From Pipra filicauda (lineage: Eukaryota > Chordata > Aves > Passeriformes > Pipridae): DNA of 64,000 nt. The notes beneath the pieces are model-generated. The model saw only the letters and a list, made by a program, of their open reading frames with translations. It made no database searches and was not told the origin of the DNA. The translations under genes were made by a program, and so were the position numbers. Location of the stretch: assembly GCF_003945595.2 (NCBI RefSeq), contig NW_024104365.1, positions 6,295,049 through 6,359,048 of the forward strand, written 5' to 3'. Positions 25,022-37,514 of this stretch are shown here, in pieces. Position 1 is the first letter of the stretch. Every line of letters starts with the position of its first letter.

Positions 25022-27254
25022 TTTTTAATACATTTCCACCCGAACACCTACCCTCCCCCACCCCAGTTTCTCCTACATTGCAGTATCTCTGTCTTAAAAC
25101 CATATGGGAAAATTCTGCCAGATTGAACTTTAAGTCTGTGGAATCCTGATGATTGCAAAGCAGATAATTTTATGATAAGTCATACAGGTTAAACTGTTAT
25201 ACTTGAACACAATATGTCATGAAAATTCATTTTAACAGTGGTTGTTATTGAAAGCAGTCATTTGTTTTTCCTATCCTTTAGCCTTCATCTAGTCTATATG
25301 CAGACACTGAAATATAGAGTTCCTCCCTAGGAAAAAAAAATGGTCTGACCCAATTTACCACTTTACTCAAGTTACTGAGATTTCTATTTATGTCATTTTA
25401 AACTTCACCTTTACATCCAGGATACCAGGGTTAAACTTAAAGAGAAAACTACAAGTGCTTTTTTCTTGATTATGTTCAGTTTCTTCTAGTCATTAAAATT
25501 CAGTCTTCTTCTATTCATTAAAATTACATCTATAACACATGCCCTTGTTATTCAGATCTTCTAATATTATTCACAACACCCACCCAATTACCCATACTTA
25601 GCAAATCTAAACGAAATCAATATCTATCAAATGAAATCATGCTCTTCTCACACTTTATTTCTTAGTCTTAATCAAATTACTTTTATTCTTCCTATAAGAG
25701 AAACATTATTATGCACTTTCAGTACCTTTATTAACAATAGTTCTGAACCTACAGAAATTTCTTCCTACATGAGCATTCTAAAAATGTTCTTAGTGAGTTC
25801 AGATAAATCAAGTGTCACTTAAACCCACTTCTTCATACTAAGGCAGATAGTTAATGTCTCATGGGAGTAAGCTGGTGAACCTCTATCTGTAGACCCAGCC
25901 TATCCTATTTCTATCCGCTTTGCAAAGAGATTTATTTTGTGCAACTGAACATTCCTACTGTGTTTGTAAGAATCATTAGGGAAAAGATCTTTTTGTGCTC
26001 TCAGCTGTGCAATTATGCCAGGTGATTTCAAAAGAAAGAGGGTAAAGGAATCAGTGCCTTAATCCTGTATAACACAGTAGGATATCTGCCAGTTTGTGCT
26101 GTGTTTTATGCTCAGCAGCATACCTCCTAGTCTAGCCAACCTGCATCAGCAAGATGGCTTTATTGCCAAAGAAGTGTCTGGAACCACTTGCTTTGCTTTC
26201 CCTTACCACATCATCCAAGTGGACACATCTGTTAAGAGCAGGATTTTCCCCAATAAGTCTTATAATTAATCTTATTCTTCATTTATCTGCCTAAAATTTC
26301 CATTTACCAATGTGACCTTTTTGAATGACTGACTGACACAGAAATATCCAGAAATATTATTTTCCTCTATCTTTTACTATTACCAGCCTCTCCTAAATGA
26401 CATTTCACATCATCCAAAGTAAAAAATAGGAGCAGACTTTTTCAAAGCAGGTGATTGTTTTATGGAAGCAACTGATCACCAATGTAGTCTCAAAGGATCT
26501 TGTTGGGGAAAGGGAACAAAAATGCATAAATGTGAAAAGAGAAGGGGAACACATATATTCATCTCTGATACATTTGCATTGACACACAGTAATCATTTAA
26601 CTTATCTGTTTTACTCTTCTGATGAGATAAATTTCCTTTTTATTCCTAACTGCAAAGCAATACATAAAGATGAGTACTTCACTTATACAAAGCTAATTTT
26701 TACTGTCATTTTTTGTCTTGTGGAATTTTCTTGGTTTTTTTGGGGTTTATTTGTTTTTTGGGGGTTTTTTTGTTTGTTTGTTTGTTTGGGGGTTTTTGTT
26801 TGGTTTTTTGGGGGTTTTTTGTTTTGGTGTTATTTGGTGGGGGTTTTTTGGTTTTTTTTAATTATTTTTTTTGCAGATGTGATGTACAAAATTGATAAAA
26901 TGATAAAGAGGATGGAATAGACTTGACTTTTAAGTTTCTTAATTCAGAAAAGCAGTTGATGATATCTTTTACTTTTTACTCTCATAGCAGAAAATAGTCA
27001 CATAAATAGTAAGAATGAAGTTTTCTAGGGCAAAGAACAGTCTATTTGTGCTTCCATACATGTATAACTGACAAACCATTTGGGCTCAGGAGATTGAGGT
27101 TATGCTCTCTGATAGCTTTATTTTAGGAGGTACTAATCTGTTCATTATTGAACAGCCATCTCAAGAAACTGGCTCTATCCTATTTGTAGCTGCAAGAATA
27201 TTATTATTTTTGGCGTTAGGATCACAAGAAAGTTCAGGCTGACAGAGAGGTCTC
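25022..27254. other. Unassigned AT-rich sequence
   Basis: About 2.2 kb with no recognisable gene or repeat family, apart from the G/T-only tract at 26730-26868. The 152-codon frame at 26462-26920 runs straight through that tract (a Phe/Gly/Trp run) and is not a gene. Confidence 0.5.
26730..26868. repeat. T/G-only tract with five long G runs
   Basis: About 140 bp of almost pure T and G on the plus strand, with four GTTT units and five runs of four or five G (26742-26745, 26760-26764, 26788-26792, 26810-26814, 26839-26843). Confidence 0.93.
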
Positions 27255-27560
27255 CTGAGAAGGTCTGCTGTCTCAGACCATGCCCAGAGCAGTCTCAGCC
27301 ATGGGGTCAGACCAGGCTGCCCATGGCTTTGAACAGTTGGAGTGTGAAACCCCCCAATGTCAGAAATAGACCAGCCTTCCTTGACCTTGCTTCCATGGAT
27401 AGGCTACCTCTGTGCTGAAAAGATTTCTCCTTACCTCCAATCTGTACTTCTTTTATTTCAGCTTGTGATGTTACCTCTCACCCTCACTTCACACACCTCT
27501 GTGAAGAGCCCAGGTGTGCCTGCTCCATGCTCAACCATCAGATGCTGTTGGATGCTCTAA
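27255..27560 (-). mobile_element. Probable CR1-related fragment
   Basis: The plus strand carries degraded antisense CR1 3' UTR phrases in the right order: AGACCAGGCTGCCCATGGC, then GCTGAAAAGATTTCTCCTTA followed by CCTCCAATCTGTACTTC, and CACACCTCTGTGAAGAGCCC. The match is weak and boundaries are approximate. Could instead be a different LINE subfamily. Confidence 0.45.
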
Positions 27561-27699
27561 AACAGTCTCTTAACAGACTTGGACAGCCCCAGCCCCACAG
27601 CTACACCTGGTAGGCCAGGGGGTCCAGCCCCATCTTTTCAATGGCCTCTGCAAAACATGGTCATATTTGTTGCCATTCTTCCTCTACTGAAGGCCTCAA

Positions 27700-27925
27700 A
27701 ATGGAGGTTTGTGGCTTCTCCTCTGGTGAGGGATGTCAATGACAACAAGAAGGGTTTCTGTAAGTACATAGGTAACAAATGGAAGATTAGGAAAAACGTG
27801 GATCTTCTGATGAATAAGGTGAGGAACCCATTTATACAGAGCATGGCAGAAGCTGAGCTGCAGAATGCTTTCTTTGCTTCTTTCCTCAGTCTAGCAAGAC
27901 TGGCCTTCAGGAATCACAGCCTTAT
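27700..27925 (+). mobile_element. CR1 LINE fragment (endonuclease-RT linker)
   Basis: The plus strand encodes RDVNDNKKGFCKYIGNK, then NVDLLMNKV and AELQNAFFASFLSL, which follow the conserved linker between endonuclease and RT in CR1 (pattern DVKDNKKGF..YI and VLNAFFASVF). The piece is internal, with neither 5' nor 3' end, so it is a truncated or rearranged copy. It lies next to a likely CR1 piece in the opposite direction. Confidence 0.82.
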
Positions 27926-30900
27926 ATACATCCTTCATGCTTACATACATTTACTTTCGAAGTACTGTGTATAAGACCTTATAAAACTGAAAAGTGCTAG
28001 TTCTTGAATGCTTGATGCTGTTGAAAACATTTCAAATAGTGTAAAGAGACAATACTTGTGTAAATTTAACTACGTCTCTCTACCTTGCACATACAACGTG
28101 ATAAAAAAAAACATCTAAACTACTATTTTCTCCAGAAGATATCTAGCTGAGATTTGGATGAGAAAACATTTTTAAACCCTTTTCTTTCCAGATCAAAATA
28201 TTAATTAGCAGAGCAGAAGGTTATGAAGGCATGGTGAAGGGAGAGTTCTGGACCCTCCCTTTACAATTTTATGTTTATCTCTAAATGCTCAAAGCAGTTC
28301 TACAGATGCAACAGGAGGGACTGTATATAGAAATGGTGTTTCTATGGCAGTTCTAGGCCTGCCAAGGTCACTTGCCTAACTTCCTTGATTATGTGGCTTA
28401 CCACTAGAAGAAATAGGAGTTTTACTTTTTCCTAAACAAGAAAAAGATGTCTTCCAAAATATTCAGATGCCTCTGTAGCTGTGTAGGAGACAGAGGTACA
28501 TCCATAAGAGTAGTTTCCCTGGGGAGTCTCAAGTGAAGTAGAAGAATAATATTACAGTTTATAACAAATAACAATGTATGCATCCTACCACATACCTCTC
28601 TTTAATTTCTTGGTGGAGACGTTTCTTCCTGTTTGTATAGAAGGAAGTTACATGTAAAAATAAGGAGCTCATTAACATGCAGTATCTTAACTGTACAGGG
28701 CTTCAAAATCATAGAAGAGATGTACCATTTATTTATGCTGAAACTGGTTGAAAAATAAAGAAAAAAGGTAATCAAACTACTACAACTATTGAGAAATACT
28801 TTACAGAACTGTAGAAATGAAGTTAACTTTTCTATCCACATGCAAAAAAAATTTATCATTAAAATAATTATTATACATACTTTTGTAATATATCAGTTTC
28901 AATGGATGCTAGATTGTTCACTTCTTTACTTTTAATGTCAATGACCTTTTAGTTTGTATCAGTTATGTTCTGGTACGGGAAGGAATCAAAATTTTAGGGA
29001 CAAAGGAGATATGATCTGATGATTTTATTGTTAGTATAGATTAGAAATGTGTGTCACTCTAAGATGTATTTTATTAAAGGAATTGTAAAATTATTCCTCT
29101 AGCTATAATTCTGAAAATTTACTTGAACACATAAGTAAGTAACCTTATTTATGCTTTCCCTAGAGCTGTTGGGAGCTCTTTTGAATGTCAAGCATGTGGA
29201 TTTTTTTTATCTCCTAAATATTGAATTAGAACTTCATTTTACACATATATTTATATATCTTCCTATACACATATACACACACATATATATTTATATATTC
29301 TATTTCATTGTTTTTTTCCTGTATTGAAGCAATGATGAAAGATTTAGCAGATGCAAGAGTAGACGACTGTTAGACATAAATTCTGATTGGTATTGCAGTT
29401 TTCACAAGTGGCATTTGCTCGTACTTTTGATATTATGATTGCTAAAATACATCACCTTCAAAAACCCCCAAACCATACCTATTTTTATCTGAGATAATTA
29501 CTGTAGCATAGTAGGTATTAAAACTGGTTAGATAAATGCAGCATTTGTTTTTGGAGTTATGTTCCTTTTCTTCGTTTGGGTTCCCCCCCCCCCAGCAATT
29601 GATCTGTAAGTGTACTGGAATACAAGATCTAAATGAAAAGTAAAACACATATTTGTTTGAATTAACTGGAGTCTGTTTCCCTCCCCCCCTTTCTCTGGGC
29701 TAGTTAAAATGCAAATACACAAATAACAAGCACTTTCACCCACACACCCAGATAAAGAATAATGCCACCTGCATTGTTAAGTTTTGTGGCTCTTACAAGG
29801 TTGCCAATTATTGCCTCTTATTCTCTTACAAATAAAACTAAAGAACCTGTTCTATTTGTTGATGTTACTTTAATTATTTTTGTTTGTCATAATTATCCTA
29901 CTCATGTCTTAACTGTTAGATTTCCACTGTTGTTCTCCCAAGGCAGTTTCAATAAATGGACATCTGCTAGTGAGTACTCAAAAAATAAAGTATTTCTGCA
30001 ACAATGAGTCTAGAGTGTAATAACTAGTAACTACTTACAGGACAATTGCTTATTTAGGCGAAGAAAGAGAGGAAGGGTTATATCAACAGTTATTTCAAGT
30101 GTAAGGCTCTGAAGACACATGAACATGATTCTGAGCTTGCTTACATTGAAACTGATGAGGCCGTTAGACATGCTGTTTTTATCTATCTTGTACATTTTCA
30201 GCCTACAAAACCTAGTTCATTCAGATCACTAAGCCAAAGAGGACTTAAAAGTTCTTACTAAGTGGATGTGGCCTACTGACCTTTACTCAGTAAAGCCTGT
30301 ATAGCCAGTGCTGTACTGAACCCCATTTTTAACCAAGACAATGAACTCTGGTATGCAAATTCCAAGTCAAGTCCCAAAGAAATTACCCTACCACTTTGTA
30401 GCAGTTTCAATAGTTAATTTATATTTCTATGTAGACTCCAAGTCAGATTCAGATTGTGCATGCTTAAGTGTCTTGTAAATGGATGCTATGTTTTATTTGT
30501 TTTCAAGAAGATGTGTCCATATGGGCTCCTCTGTTATTTTGCAATAAGCAGGTACCAAATCACCACCTTAACCTGCGGAAAAAGAAAAGGTCACTATTCT
30601 CCTGAGTAAAGAATCAACAGGTTCTGAGCAGTTCCGGAAGAATGCAACCTAGCTTTAAACTGAAAAATTTTACCATGAACACAGTGATGAAAGAGATCAA
30701 AATAAGGAGTTGTTATGACAACTGGCATGTTGAGGATAAGTATATTGATTAGAAATTACAAATAGATATAGAAAAAATGAAGGAATAAATTGGGTTGCTA
30801 ATTAGGAATTCAGTCATGCAGTTACACATCTTGAAGGGGTGTGAAATATTTCCCCAGTGAACATCAACTATTTGCCTGGTGAGCACTGACAGAGGTGTTA

Positions 30901-31992
30901 CTGCTTGTTTCCTGCCCACAAGGCATAGACAGAATATAATATTGTGTAGTGAGTTGCACTGAGTCCGGCACCTGTCTCTGACATAGAAAAAACAAAGCTC
31001 TTTGCTTTTCTTTCCTGCTTCTTCATGAGACATGGGGAACTGCTGGGCAACAAACCTAAAGGTCATCCCTTCACACCCAGGGCCCTGAGGAGCATAAATA
31101 GAACAGGCTCTGTCACCCAAGCATCTCTTACTTATTTCTCTTTCTACTACGTGTTCCTATAAGACATTAATTCCTCTTCAGTTATATTTTTATTAGTACC
31201 TGTGTTCCAGGTGTTTGTCAAGAATTTCCATAGCAGTTTTGCATATGACATTGAAGTACCTAATCTATGCATTATAAAGCAGCTAACTAAAGTTGTAGAG
31301 CTAATAACTGAAGAGTTAAGAAGCACCAGAATTAGCATCTGCCCTCTCTGCAGTGCAATCTGTTTTTCCTCACTGAACCACCACTGCTGGAGTGATGTGG
31401 CTGCGGAATCAGATTACATTGTGAGGTACAACTAAATTTTATAGATATACCACTGTTTCAAGCATAGCAACGTACATCTGCTTATCTACCTATTGTTCTA
31501 TGGTAATGTTGCACAGGAGTGCTGCTGCTCATCGGGTACTTGATAGAAAGCAAACAAAGGAATAAATACTTAAAGCATAAAAATTTGAAAGAAAAAAATC
31601 ACAGAAACTTGGTATTGGAAGAACTTTGGTTCTTAATCTTAATTGTTGAGTAAGGCTTAGGTGTGGATTGCCTTTAGTCTTAGTCTTCTCTTTTCTGATT
31701 ATTCTGTAAGACTGCATTCTAACAATGAAGATTATTCTTGATCCTGGAGTCACAGAAGACAATGAGAATTGTAGACAGGTCTTAATGTTTATGTCTTCCA
31801 CTTCTTTTAGTCATAATAAGCAAGTCTTAAGAAAATGTAACAGCACTGTCATACTAAAACTCACCAGAGAAAACTTATTTTGGAACTTTCCACTAGAAGA
31901 TGTTCCTTCGCCTATAAATATTTCCTCATCTTCAGTACTGTATTAATTAATGGCTCTTTTAGGATTCCTTAGTCTCATCAGACTTCTTTTGC
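27926..31992. other. Unassigned AT-rich sequence
   Basis: About 4 kb with no recognised gene or repeat family. Includes a TA/CA-rich run at 29242-29300, a run of C at 29583-29594, and short open frames without domains. The 123-codon minus frame at 30749-31120 shows no family resemblance. Confidence 0.5.
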
Positions 31993-32945
31993 ATAGAATC
32001 ATAGAAATATAAAATATCCTGAGTTGAAAGGGACTCATAAGGATCATCTAGTACAATTCCTGGTCCTGCACAAGACAGCCCCAAGAATCACACTATGTGC
32101 CTGACAACATTGTCCAAATGTTCCTCAAACTCTGTCAGGCTTTGTGCCATGACCAGTTCCCTAAGGAGTCTGTTCCAGTGCCCAGCCACCCAAAGATGAA
32201 GAATCTTTTTCTTATATCAAAACTAAACTTTTCCTGACAGAGCTTCCTGCTGTTCCCTCAGATCCTGTCACTGGTCACCACAGAGAAGAGATCAGTGCCC
32301 ACCCCTTCTCTTTCTCCTATGAGGAAGCTGTGGACTGTAGTGAGGTCTCCCCTCATGTCGCCTCTTCTCCAGGTTGAAAATGCCAAATGACCTCAGCTGC
32401 TACTCCTGTGGCTTCCCTGCTAGGCCTTTCACCATCTTTGTTGCCCTTCTTTGGACACCCTCTAATAACTTAATATCTTTCTTATATTGTGGTGCTCCAA
32501 ACTGCACACAATGTTCAAGGTGAGGCTGCCCCAGTGCAGAGCAGAGCAGGACAATCCCATCCCTCGACCAGCTGGCGATGCTTTGCCTGATGCCACCCAG
32601 GACACGGTTGGCCCTCCTGGCTGCCAGGATACTGCTGACTCAGATTCAACTTACCATCAACCAAGACCCCCAGGTTTCTTTCCGCAGTGCTGTTCTCCAG
32701 CCTCTCCTTCGCCAGCCTGTCTGTGCATCCAGGATTGCCCCTTATGAGGTGCAGAATCTAGCACTTTTCTTCATTGAAGCTCATAGAGTTGGTAATTGCC
32801 TCTGATTTGTTGAGGACCCTGTGCAGAGCCTCTCTTCCTTCAGGGGAGTCAACAGCTCCTTCTACTTTAGTGTCATCAATAAACTTACTTAGAGTGTATT
32901 GGAGTCCTGCATCCAAGTTGTTTATGAAGATGTGGAGGAGCAGTA
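31993..32945 (-). mobile_element. CR1 LINE, 3' part
   Basis: Minus-strand CR1. At the left the plus strand shows the antisense tail ATAGAATCATAGAAATATAA and GATCATCTAGTACAATTCCTGG. Then follow the 3' UTR phrases (GTCTGTTCCAGTGCCCAGCC; CTGTCACTGGTCACC at 32263), the C-terminal RT region antisense, and an end near 32945 (TTTATGAAGATGTGGAGGAG). About 950 bp, 5'-truncated, not coding. Positions 32241-32290 are the source or partner of a perfect inverted copy at 33829-33878. Confidence 0.93.
32241..32290 (+). repeat. 50-bp perfect inverted repeat, arm 1
   Basis: Starts AGCTTCCTGCTGTTCCCTCA and ends CACAGAGAAGAG. It is native CR1 sequence at this position. Its exact reverse complement lies at 33829-33878. 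Confidence 0.95.
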
Positions 32946-33301
32946 TTTTATTTTATTTAATTTGTATGAGTCTATTTGCTTTCAAGTTAACCTGATTTTC
33001 ACAGACAGCTGATCTGGATTTTTTGTTGGTTTTGTCAGTAAATATTCAGTATCACATATAAGAAGATATTAACTTTGTCTTGTTTTGTTCCCAAATAACA
33101 GAAAACAATTTGATGGGAAAAACCATCTAGGACTTATTACTTGAAAAGTTGACTGGATCTCTAATGTATAGCATGCTCCTCTCTATCAGTCTTCCTTTTA
33201 TAGCTAAGGATTTCTGTTGATAAAGCTGTTACCAGCTACTAGCTTCTTTCATACCGTACCCAGAAAGTCTCTTTTGTTACCTCAGTACTCATCCATCATT
33301 A
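32946..33301. other. Unassigned spacer between CR1 copies
   Basis: About 350 bp of AT-rich DNA without recognised features. Confidence 0.5.
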
Positions 33302-33785
33302 AGCTTGCACCTCGAGTTCTGTGTTCACTTTTGGACCTCTCATTACAAAAAAAGGCATTGAGGTACTGGATTGCATCTAAAGAAAAACAGCAAAGCTAGT
33401 CAACATTCTAGAGAACAAATCTTATGAGAAGGAGCTGAGGGAGCTGGGGTTGTTTCACCTGGAGAAAAGGAGGCTCAGGGGAGCCCATATCACTTTCTAC
33501 AACTACCTGAAAGGAGGATGTGGTGAGGTGAAGGTTGGCCTCTTCTCCTAACTAGCAAGCTATAGAACAGGAGGAAATGGCCTCAAATTCTGTCAAGGGA
33601 GTTTTAGATTGGGTGTTAGAAAAAATTTCTCCATGGAAGGGAATTTCTCCATGCGCAGGGAAGTGATGGAGTCACCATCCCTGAAGGTATTTATAAAACA
33701 TGTGGATGTGACTTTTAGGGATGTGATTTAATGGTAGACTTGGCAGTGCTAGGTTAACAATTCCAGTTGGACTCAGTGATCTTAA
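33302..33785 (+). mobile_element. CR1 LINE 3' fragment
   Basis: Plus-strand CR1 beginning in the C-terminal RT/3' UTR region (GCACCTCGAGTTCTGTGTTC), followed by GAGAAGGAGCTGAGGGAGCT and CACCTGGAGAAAAGGAGGCT, and ending near GGACTCAGTGATCTTAAGGAT. The final 3' tail is missing: sequence switches at 33785 to a CR1 in the opposite direction. Confidence 0.9.
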
Positions 33786-34245
33786 GGATCTCTGGGCAGC
33801 TTGTTCCAGTGCCTAACCACCCTAACCACTCTTCTCTGTGGTGACCAGTGACAGGATCTGAGGGAACAGCAGGAAGCTCATTAGATAGAAGAATAATTTC
33901 TTCTATCTAATCTAAACCTACAGTCTTTCAATTTAAAGACTTTATGCCTTATCCATGCTCTTATAAAAAGTCTCTCTCAAGGTTTCCTGTATGCTCCATT
34001 TAAGTACAGGAAGGCTGCTACAAGGTATCCCTGGAGATTTTCTTCTCCAGGCTGAACATCCAGAAATCTCTTAGCTTGTCTTTATAAAAGAGGTGCTGCA
34101 GCCTTCTGCTTACCTTTGTGGTCCTTCCCTGAGCATCCTCCAACATGTCTGGGTCCTTCCTATGTTGGGGGCCACAGAACTGAATGACATACTCCAGGTA
34201 GGGTCTCAGAAGAGCACAGTAGGCTGTGTTTTTTGTCACAGCACT
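33786..34245 (-). mobile_element. CR1 LINE 3' fragment with templated insertion
   Basis: Minus-strand CR1 lying tail-to-tail with the plus-strand copy to its left. The plus strand starts TCTGGGCAGCTTGTTCCAGT (antisense 3' UTR). The minus strand at 34018-34239 encodes the CR1 C-terminal RT pattern (LLRPYLEYVIQFCGPQHRKD, FSLEKKISRDTL). A 65-bp foreign segment interrupts it at 33829-33893. Confidence 0.92.
33829..33911. repeat. Inverted 50-bp copy plus 14-bp fold-back palindrome
   Basis: 33829-33878 is the exact reverse complement of 32241-32290. It is followed at 33880-33893 by ATTAGATAGAAGAA, the reverse complement of TTCTTCTATCTAAT at 33898-33911, with a TAAT loop. The surrounding CR1 would normally run straight from ACCACCCT into the TTTCTTC..ATCTAATC sequence, so both inverted pieces are insertions. 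Confidence 0.9.
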
Positions 34246-36857
34246 TCATGCAAATAGCTTTGTCTGCTATCTTCATCATGAACAGACCAAATCTATAGTC
34301 TATCACAAAAGCATGAAACATTGTGTATGGACTGATGTCAGAAAAACAGTGGTATTGTGCAATTCAGCAGGCATAATAGTTTGCTGAGGAACTTAAATTT
34401 ACAAGAGCCTAGATCTGTGAATACTGTCAAGCACCATGTCAACCACTTGTAGCAGTTTCATTAGCTCCAAACACAGTCTCAAATCACTAGCTCTTTGTAG
34501 CTAAATACCCAGATATGAAGCTTCTCAGAGAGAACATACAGGATGTGATTCCTTTTATAAGTACAACACTTATCATGTAAGATGTAAGAGAAACACAACT
34601 CACTGCTTTTCCAGTATTCTGATTGAGCTGAACTAGCGAGTACAGAACCAGTAGCTTGCAGGGACATTGTGTAGGTGAGATGGTTTTATCTATTCCAGTC
34701 CAAGTTTCCTCAGCTCTATTTTTCTGCTGCACTGTAAGGATTTTGCTAACAGTTGTCAACATATTTTAGGAGAATTGCTGTAAGAAATTAAAATCTAGCT
34801 CTGATTTCAAATACATATACATTCATGACCTTACCAATAACTAGTGATCCAAAAATTATGTAGGAAACTAGGCCTACTGAGGACTTTATGAAGATGATCA
34901 GCCATAGGCATGCATCAAACTACCCCCCCATTAGCAATAAAAATAAACAAATAGATCATTGTCAAAACTAATGAGGAAATAAATCACTTTTTTGTCAGTT
35001 TCTATAAAAGCAAGACAGTTTGTAGTCTTTCTTCCCTCACTCGCTCTGTTGTTTTTCAGAAAAAAAAAGGAAACATATGGCGATCATCGGAGAAAACAAA
35101 TGTGTAGAGAAGAATTTTGATACAATCTCAGGTGCAATTTGTGGTTTTGATGGAGGACATTCAGTATCCAAGCAATATATTTATTAGCCAAAATTAACAC
35201 AGAGCAGTACACTTGGTTCATGGCAACTTGACTAGAAATCATGTTAGATCTTGACTCCGTCAATAAATTCCTGCTAAAGCCCATCAAAAAGTTCCTACAG
35301 ATGTATACAGGAGAGGTGAGGTTGAGGGTATCTGTGTGTGCATTTATATTTATGCATATTGGTTTTGCTTTATAGACAGAAAGAAAAACATTTTCAGCTT
35401 CTCAATCCACTTTATTGCATTGTCTATCTCAGTATTAGGCAGACATCATAGTAAATAAATGGAAAACTTTATAAGAAGGATTTGAAGTCAGCTAGGATTG
35501 GGAAGGATATATTAGGAAGATTAAATGATGTATAACATGAAGGTGTAGTTTAAATATAGTACATAAGGCTGTTTTCCAACGCGTTCAGATTCTTTACCCA
35601 GAGCCCTGGCAAAAGTCAGCAAGCCTGGGTCACCCAGCTAATGAGCAGTAAATTTGCTTGGTGCCAGCCAGTCTGTTAACACTGGGTAAGCTTCATTTTT
35701 CCTTTGTGGGAAAATGAACTATTGCTAGCTTACTTTGTGGGTAGAAAAGCAGATTTATTACCTTTGTTATCTGAGCAATTTCTTGACTTGTTCTTTCCTC
35801 CCTGTCTTTTTGAAGGAAGTATTTTTATTTTAACTGCAACAATCACTTCTCTGCACTGCTGCAAAATATACACTATTTGAAATATTTGCTATTATTTCAT
35901 TTAAGACCCAAAATTAAATATTATCCAACATATTTGCTATTTAATCTTGAAAAACTTTTGGCCTATGGCACTACATAAAACATAAAATCAATAAAGATTA
36001 ATGACCTCAAGACAAAGTATAGTTGATTTATCTACTTCAGTGCCCCTATGGCAGAATTATATTGATAGTTGGACAGATAGTTGTGCAATTACACTTAATT
36101 TCATATTTTTACAGAACTGAAAATATTTCAGAATTTTCTTGCAACAGTAACCAATTTATATGCCAACTTCTCATGAATTTTGACCCCTCTCCTCTTTTGA
36201 TGTGTTAATTAGTCCTCCTATTTCAATTATAACCACACTAAAAAGGAAAAAAGAATTATAGAAAGATAACAGATGGATTTCAGGATCCCAAATCCCCGTG
36301 ACTACCCAGTAGAAGCTGAGTACCTAATTCATAATATTGCTTTGAGAAATCTCTCCAAACATTACACAGAGTAAGCCATATGTTTTCAATTAGATCAGTA
36401 GGGCAGGCTAAGTTTGCTCAGCCTTCTCATAGATGTGGTTGTCAGAAGAGACAACATTTCAAAGATGTGAAAACTCAAATCCTCAAAACTCTACATATCA
36501 TGCATGCTATGATGACTTTACGTAATTAGCAGATACATTACAAAAGCAAAAAAATTATTTTACTAAAATTAGTTAAAAAAATGACAGGAATATGACCAGA
36601 AGGGTCCCAGATTCATGTAAATTTACTCAGGTTTAGTATTTTCAGTGAAAACTACAAAAGAACTACCATCAAAATCTGCTTGACAATACCACTAGAGATT
36701 TTGTGCCTTATGAGAATTTCCAAAGGTTGTGTCTTTACAGAGTACTATTTCATCTGGAATTTAAGTCTGTGCTAGAGTTGCAGCTGTAATGCTGATCTTC
36801 AAGGGTAAAAGAATCCTCACTCTCTTTCTTAACTGTATGACCTAATACTACTATCAG
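34246..36857. other. Unassigned sequence
   Basis: About 2.6 kb with no recognised gene or repeat family. 35590-35690 is somewhat GC-richer than its surroundings but matches nothing I know. Confidence 0.5.
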
Positions 36858-37441
36858 TGTATTTTGGGTTAACCCCGGTAGGCAGATAAGCCCCACACAG
36901 CCTTTCACTCCCTCCCCCACAGTGTGTTGGGGAAGACAAATGGAAGGGTAAAAGTGCAAAAACTTGTGGGTTGAGATACAGATATATCAGTAGGTAAAGC
37001 AAAATCATGTGCTTAAGCGAAGCAAGCAAAGAATTCATTCACTGCTTCACATCGACAGGCAGATGTTTCTAGCCATCCCCAGTAAAGCAGGGATCTGTCA
37101 CTTGTAATGGATACTTGGGAAGATGAACACTGTAACTCTGAATGTCGCACCTTTCTCTCTCTTCCAAAGTTCTTACTGTTGAACACAGTGCCATATGGTA
37201 TGGAAAACCTTGTAGTCAGTTGGGGTCAGCTGTCCTGGCTCTGAACCCTCCCATCTTCTTGAACACCTCCAGCCTATTTGCTAGTGGGACCATGAGAAGG
37301 AGAAAATGTCTTGACACTGTGTAAGCGTTGCTCAGCAGTAACTGAAACATTGGTGTGATCAAGTTTAGGTCACAAATCATTACATAACCCCATGTAAGTA
37401 ATAATAAAAAAAATTAACTGTATTCCAGCAAAACCACTACA
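36858..37441 (-). mobile_element. Solo ERV LTR (family 3), ~584 bp
   Basis: On the plus strand it starts TGTATTTTGGGTTAACCCCG with AAGCCCCACACAGCC and CTTGTGGGTTGAGATA. It continues with CAGTTGGGGTCAGCTGTCC and CTTCTTGAACACCTCCAGCC and ends TATTCCAGCAAAACCACTACA. This is the antisense of the common avian LTR whose sense strand begins TGTCCTGGTTTCAGC and ends in GGGTTAAACC...ACA. The promoter part is damaged: the TATA box seen in the sister copy at 39402 is missing. Flanks ATCAG and AAGTG do not match, so the duplication is lost or an end is slightly off. Confidence 0.8.
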
Positions 37442-37514
37442 AAGTGCCTAGATGATCTGTGTTCCAAGGCAATAGAGGTCAGGAAAAAAAAAGAGAACTT
37501 TTGACCATTTTTGT

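Noticed and set aside
26462..26920. 152-codon frame with a Phe/Gly/Trp-rich end, like a membrane protein
   Set aside because: The hydrophobic end is the translation of the T/G-only tract; there is no family resemblance.
27357..27974. Overlapping plus-strand frames as exons of a host gene
   Set aside because: The recognisable part is the CR1 endonuclease-RT linker (DNDNKKGF, NAFFASFL); the remainder looks like an opposite-strand CR1 piece.
30749..31120. 123-codon minus-strand frame with a CATAAATAG motif nearby, as a possible gene with promoter
   Set aside because: No known domain, no splice or start context that stands out, and frames of this length are expected by chance in 64 kb.
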